This document shows, one piece after another, positions 62,298 through 64,000 of a DNA stretch of 64,000 nt. This DNA is from an uncultured Bacteroidales bacterium (GTDB lineage Bacteria > Bacteroidota > Bacteroidia > Bacteroidales > Muribaculaceae). Under the pieces are notes generated by a model, which did not search any database, was not told the DNA's origin, and was given only the letters and a program-made list of their open reading frames with translations. The stretch's first letter is position 1. Each line of letters opens with the position of its first letter. Made by a program: the position numbers and the translations under genes. Location: positions 1 through 64,000 of the forward strand of contig CACZAC010000001.1 of assembly GCA_902779125.1 (NCBI GenBank), read 5' to 3'.

Positions 62298-62317
62298 CTA
62301 ACTCCTAACTCCTAACT
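62298..62317 (-). repeat. Heptad array at the fucosidase stop codon
   Basis: CTAACTC, CTAACTC, CTAACT. Read on the minus strand, the last unit supplies a Ser codon and the TAG stop of the fucosidase gene. Confidence 0.7.
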
Positions 62318-63766
62318 AGCAAAATAGCCCTCGATGTTGTTGATGCAGGGGCAGGCACGGCTGTCGAGGATGCGGATACGCCACTCTTTGGCCGTTTTCT
62401 CGTGGAAACGCACGATACGCTTATAACCGATGGTTGTCGTTTCTTCATCGACAAGAACAGGTACCCATTTACCACAGCAAGTCTTATATTCGATGACAAA
62501 CGACTTAACGCGCTGGCCCAGGGGAATATACTCTTGTAGCATAATCCGATTGAGGGTGACGTCCTTTTTGGTCTTGATTACAATGTCGGCAGTAAGGACA
62601 CCGTCCTTGGGTGCCCAGTAAGTTTCCCAATTGCTATCACCAATCTTGCCGGCATTAAAAGATTTATTGCGCGTATCACTGGCTGTGAATTTGGCGCCCG
62701 CCAACAGGTTAGTGCCTAATTCACGGGTAATCCGTTCATGCCATTGAACGGCAGTCGCCGAGTCGATAGGGTGGATAAGACCCTCGCGGTCAACGGGGAA
62801 GTTGAGTAAGAATGTGCTATTGTGGCCCACGCTACGATAGTACAGGTCCATCAGTTGGTCAACACTTTTCACCTTATCGTCTTCATTCTTGTGGTAGAAC
62901 CATCCTGGGCGAATTGAAGTGTCGCATTCGCTGGCACACCACGCGTCACCATCGGCATGACCAGATTGCAGTTCCTCGTATTGCGGATAGCCGGGATACA
63001 CCTCATTGATGCGCAAAAAAGCCCAATTCGTGGGGTTGGCAAACCCTTTTTCGTTGCCCACCCAACGGCATCCGGGACCTCCATCCGAGAAGATGACGGC
63101 ATCAGGCTGCAGGCGGTTGACAATGCCCCAAGCCTTGGGGTAGTTGTAATAGGTACTGCGGTCAATCTCGCGTTTCTCACTGGCTCCGCCATACCATCCG
63201 TCACCACCGTTTGCGCCGTCAAACCACACTTCAAAGATATCGCCATACTGTGTCATCAGTTCCTCCAGCTGATTATAGTAATAGGTCACATACTCTGCAG
63301 TGCCGTAGCTGGCCTGGTGTCTGTCCCATGGCGATAGATACACACCGAAGCGAATTCCGTACTTCTTGCAGGCATCGGACAATTCACGCACTACATCACG
63401 CTTAAAGGGAGAGTTGGCCACACTATAGTCGGTATATCGTGAGGGCCACAGGCAGAAACCGTCGTGGTGCTTGCAGGTGAGAATCACTCCTTTCATTCCC
63501 GCCTTGGAAAGGGTCTGCACCCACTGTTCACAATCGAGTCGGGTAGGGTTGAATGCTTCGGCAGGTGTGTCACCGTATCCCCATTCCTTGTCAGTAAAAG
63601 TATTAGGTCCGAAGTGGATAAACGCATACGTCTCCAACTGTTGCCATGCCACCTGCTGCGATGTCGGAACAGGATAACAAGGTTCTGGAGCCAAACTGTT
63701 ATCGGCCTTAACGATGCCCGTATTGAGCAGCAAGGCCATTCCCATTGTGATTATTAATCGTTTCAT
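62312..63766 (-). CDS. Secreted alpha-L-fucosidase, GH29
   Basis: A 484-residue enzyme with a signal peptide (MKRLIITMGMALLLNTGIVKA). The GH29 barrel carries FIHFGPNTFTDKEWGYG, the substrate-binding CKHHDGFCLWPS and the nucleophile Asp D183 in EVWFDGANG. From about residue 355 a galactose-binding-like (F5/8 type C) domain follows (TASDTRNKSFNAGKIGDSNW...). It removes alpha-linked fucose from host mucin or plant glycans. There is no SusCD pair in the window. The stop codon lies in a heptad array. Confidence 0.93.
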   Translation of the reverse strand: MKRLIITMGMALLLNTGIVKADNSLAPEPCYPVPTSQQVAWQQLETYAFIHFGPNTFTDKEWGYGDTPAEAFNPTRLDCEQWVQTLSKAGMKGVILTCKHHDGFCLWPSRYTDYSVANSPFKRDVVRELSDACKKYGIRFGVYLSPWDRHQASYGTAEYVTYYYNQLEELMTQYGDIFEVWFDGANGGDGWYGGASEKREIDRSTYYNYPKAWGIVNRLQPDAVIFSDGGPGCRWVGNEKGFANPTNWAFLRINEVYPGYPQYEELQSGHADGDAWCASECDTSIRPGWFYHKNEDDKVKSVDQLMDLYYRSVGHNSTFLLNFPVDREGLIHPIDSATAVQWHERITRELGTNLLAGAKFTASDTRNKSFNAGKIGDSNWETYWAPKDGVLTADIVIKTKKDVTLNRIMLQEYIPLGQRVKSFVIEYKTCCGKWVPVLVDEETTTIGYKRIVRFHEKTAKEWRIRILDSRACPCINNIEGYFAS

Positions 63767-63797
63767 TTTGATGATTGTATTGATTATGTTGTTTTTG

Positions 63798-63805
63798 CAA
63801 ATTTA
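63798..63805 (-). promoter_or_regulatory. -7 box for the fucosidase gene
   Basis: TAAATTTG on the minus strand fits TAnnTTTG, 32 bp before the ATG. Confidence 0.55.
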
Positions 63806-63848
63806 CGCAGTTTTTCTGACAATAAGCAGGACATTGGTCTTTTTTTTG

Positions 63849-63856
63849 TATTTTTG
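63849..63856 (+). promoter_or_regulatory. -7 box for the gene at the window end
   Basis: TATTTTTG fits TAnnTTTG, about 64 bp before ATG 63920, diverging from the fucosidase promoter. Confidence 0.45.
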
Positions 63857-63919
63857 CAACTATACCAGCGCCATGAACCATGTGTTGTAAAGGTGCTCAT
63901 CACTGTTTTTTTCTAGAAT

Positions 63920-64000
63920 ATGACGAAATTGCTGGCATACTGCTTTTTAATGGTTCTGGCCATTTTACCCCTAGATGCTGAAGCGCACGCAATCAAGGGT
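63920..64000 (+). CDS. N-terminus of a secreted protein, truncated by the window end
   Basis: Only 27 codons are in view. They read MTKLLAYCFLMVLAILPLDA then EAHAIKG, a typical signal peptide with an Ala-x-Ala-like cleavage site. The mature protein is outside the window and cannot be named. Confidence 0.6.
   Translation, partial: MTKLLAYCFLMVLAILPLDAEAHAIKG

Noticed and set aside
1-64000. tRNA or rRNA genes
   Set aside because: No cloverleaf or conserved rRNA segments were recognised; a tRNAscan or Rfam run would settle it.

Overview
The window reads as chromosomal DNA of a Bacteroidales bacterium, most likely from the Muribaculaceae/Prevotellaceae side of the order; that family-level placement is inference. 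Support for the order: at least fifteen genes are preceded by the Bacteroidetes -7 promoter box TAnnTTTG, Shine-Dalgarno sequences are mostly absent, and there are an outer-membrane beta-barrel receptor, a FadL/OmpP1 porin, a class III fructose bisphosphatase, a FeoA-FeoB fusion, and several secreted enzymes ending in dockerin-like repeats. Genes lie on both strands in short operons. I see no rRNA, tRNA, CRISPR array, prophage or insertion sequence.

Layout. 1-3.0 kb: 3' end of a TonB-type receptor, then a MerR-family regulator with its own operator and two GNAT acetyltransferases. 3.1-8.1 kb (minus): an operon of a 57-residue membrane protein, dxs, trkA and trkH. 8.2-11.6 kb (minus): two C10 cysteine peptidases. 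11.7-12.9 kb (plus): mtnN-luxS, detoxifying S-adenosylhomocysteine and producing AI-2. 13.0-15.5 kb: lon. 15.6-20.3 kb (minus): a TolB-like propeller protein overlapping a very large dockerin-tagged amidase. 20.6-23.9 kb (minus): prs and a clpC lacking its N-domain. 24.1-29.8 kb (minus): lptF/G-like permease, ribBA, an HD hydrolase and a dockerin-tagged endonuclease I. 30-33 kb: a CYTH protein diverging from a DUF5686 outer-membrane protein. 33.3-37.3 kb (plus): dnaE and trxA. 37.4-41 kb (minus): a transglutaminase-like protein overlapping hydE. 41.2-44.6 kb (plus): a small orphan, ADP-ribosylglycohydrolase, TrmH-type methyltransferase and radA. 44.6-47.1 kb (minus): feoAB and a Cys-rich partner. 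47.5-51.5 kb: a tRNA methyltransferase facing a sigma-54-like promoter that leads into a Tyr/Gly/Ser-rich secreted protein and a FadL-type porin. 51.6-57.1 kb: metallophosphoesterase, DEAD-like helicase, fbp and an OmpA-type lipoprotein. 57.4-64 kb: B12-dependent nrdJ, a third C10 peptidase, a YwqG-like protein, a GH29 alpha-L-fucosidase and the first 27 codons of a secreted protein.

Themes. Five secreted proteins (three C10 peptidases, an amidase and a nuclease) share a dockerin-like C-terminus, and one copy has lost its calcium-loop residues. No cohesin is visible. Several intergenic regions contain 7-bp-period arrays carrying TAA or TAG; because 7 is not a multiple of 3, they place stop codons in every frame and in several cases provide the stop of the adjoining gene. 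Three such arrays share a composite structure (hairpin, heptads, conserved core, CTAG heptads) and form a dispersed repeat family. The most unusual regulatory signals are the sigma-54-like promoter at 48.35 kb with an upstream dyad and structured leader, and a possible small RNA ending in a strong terminator at 47.4-47.5 kb.
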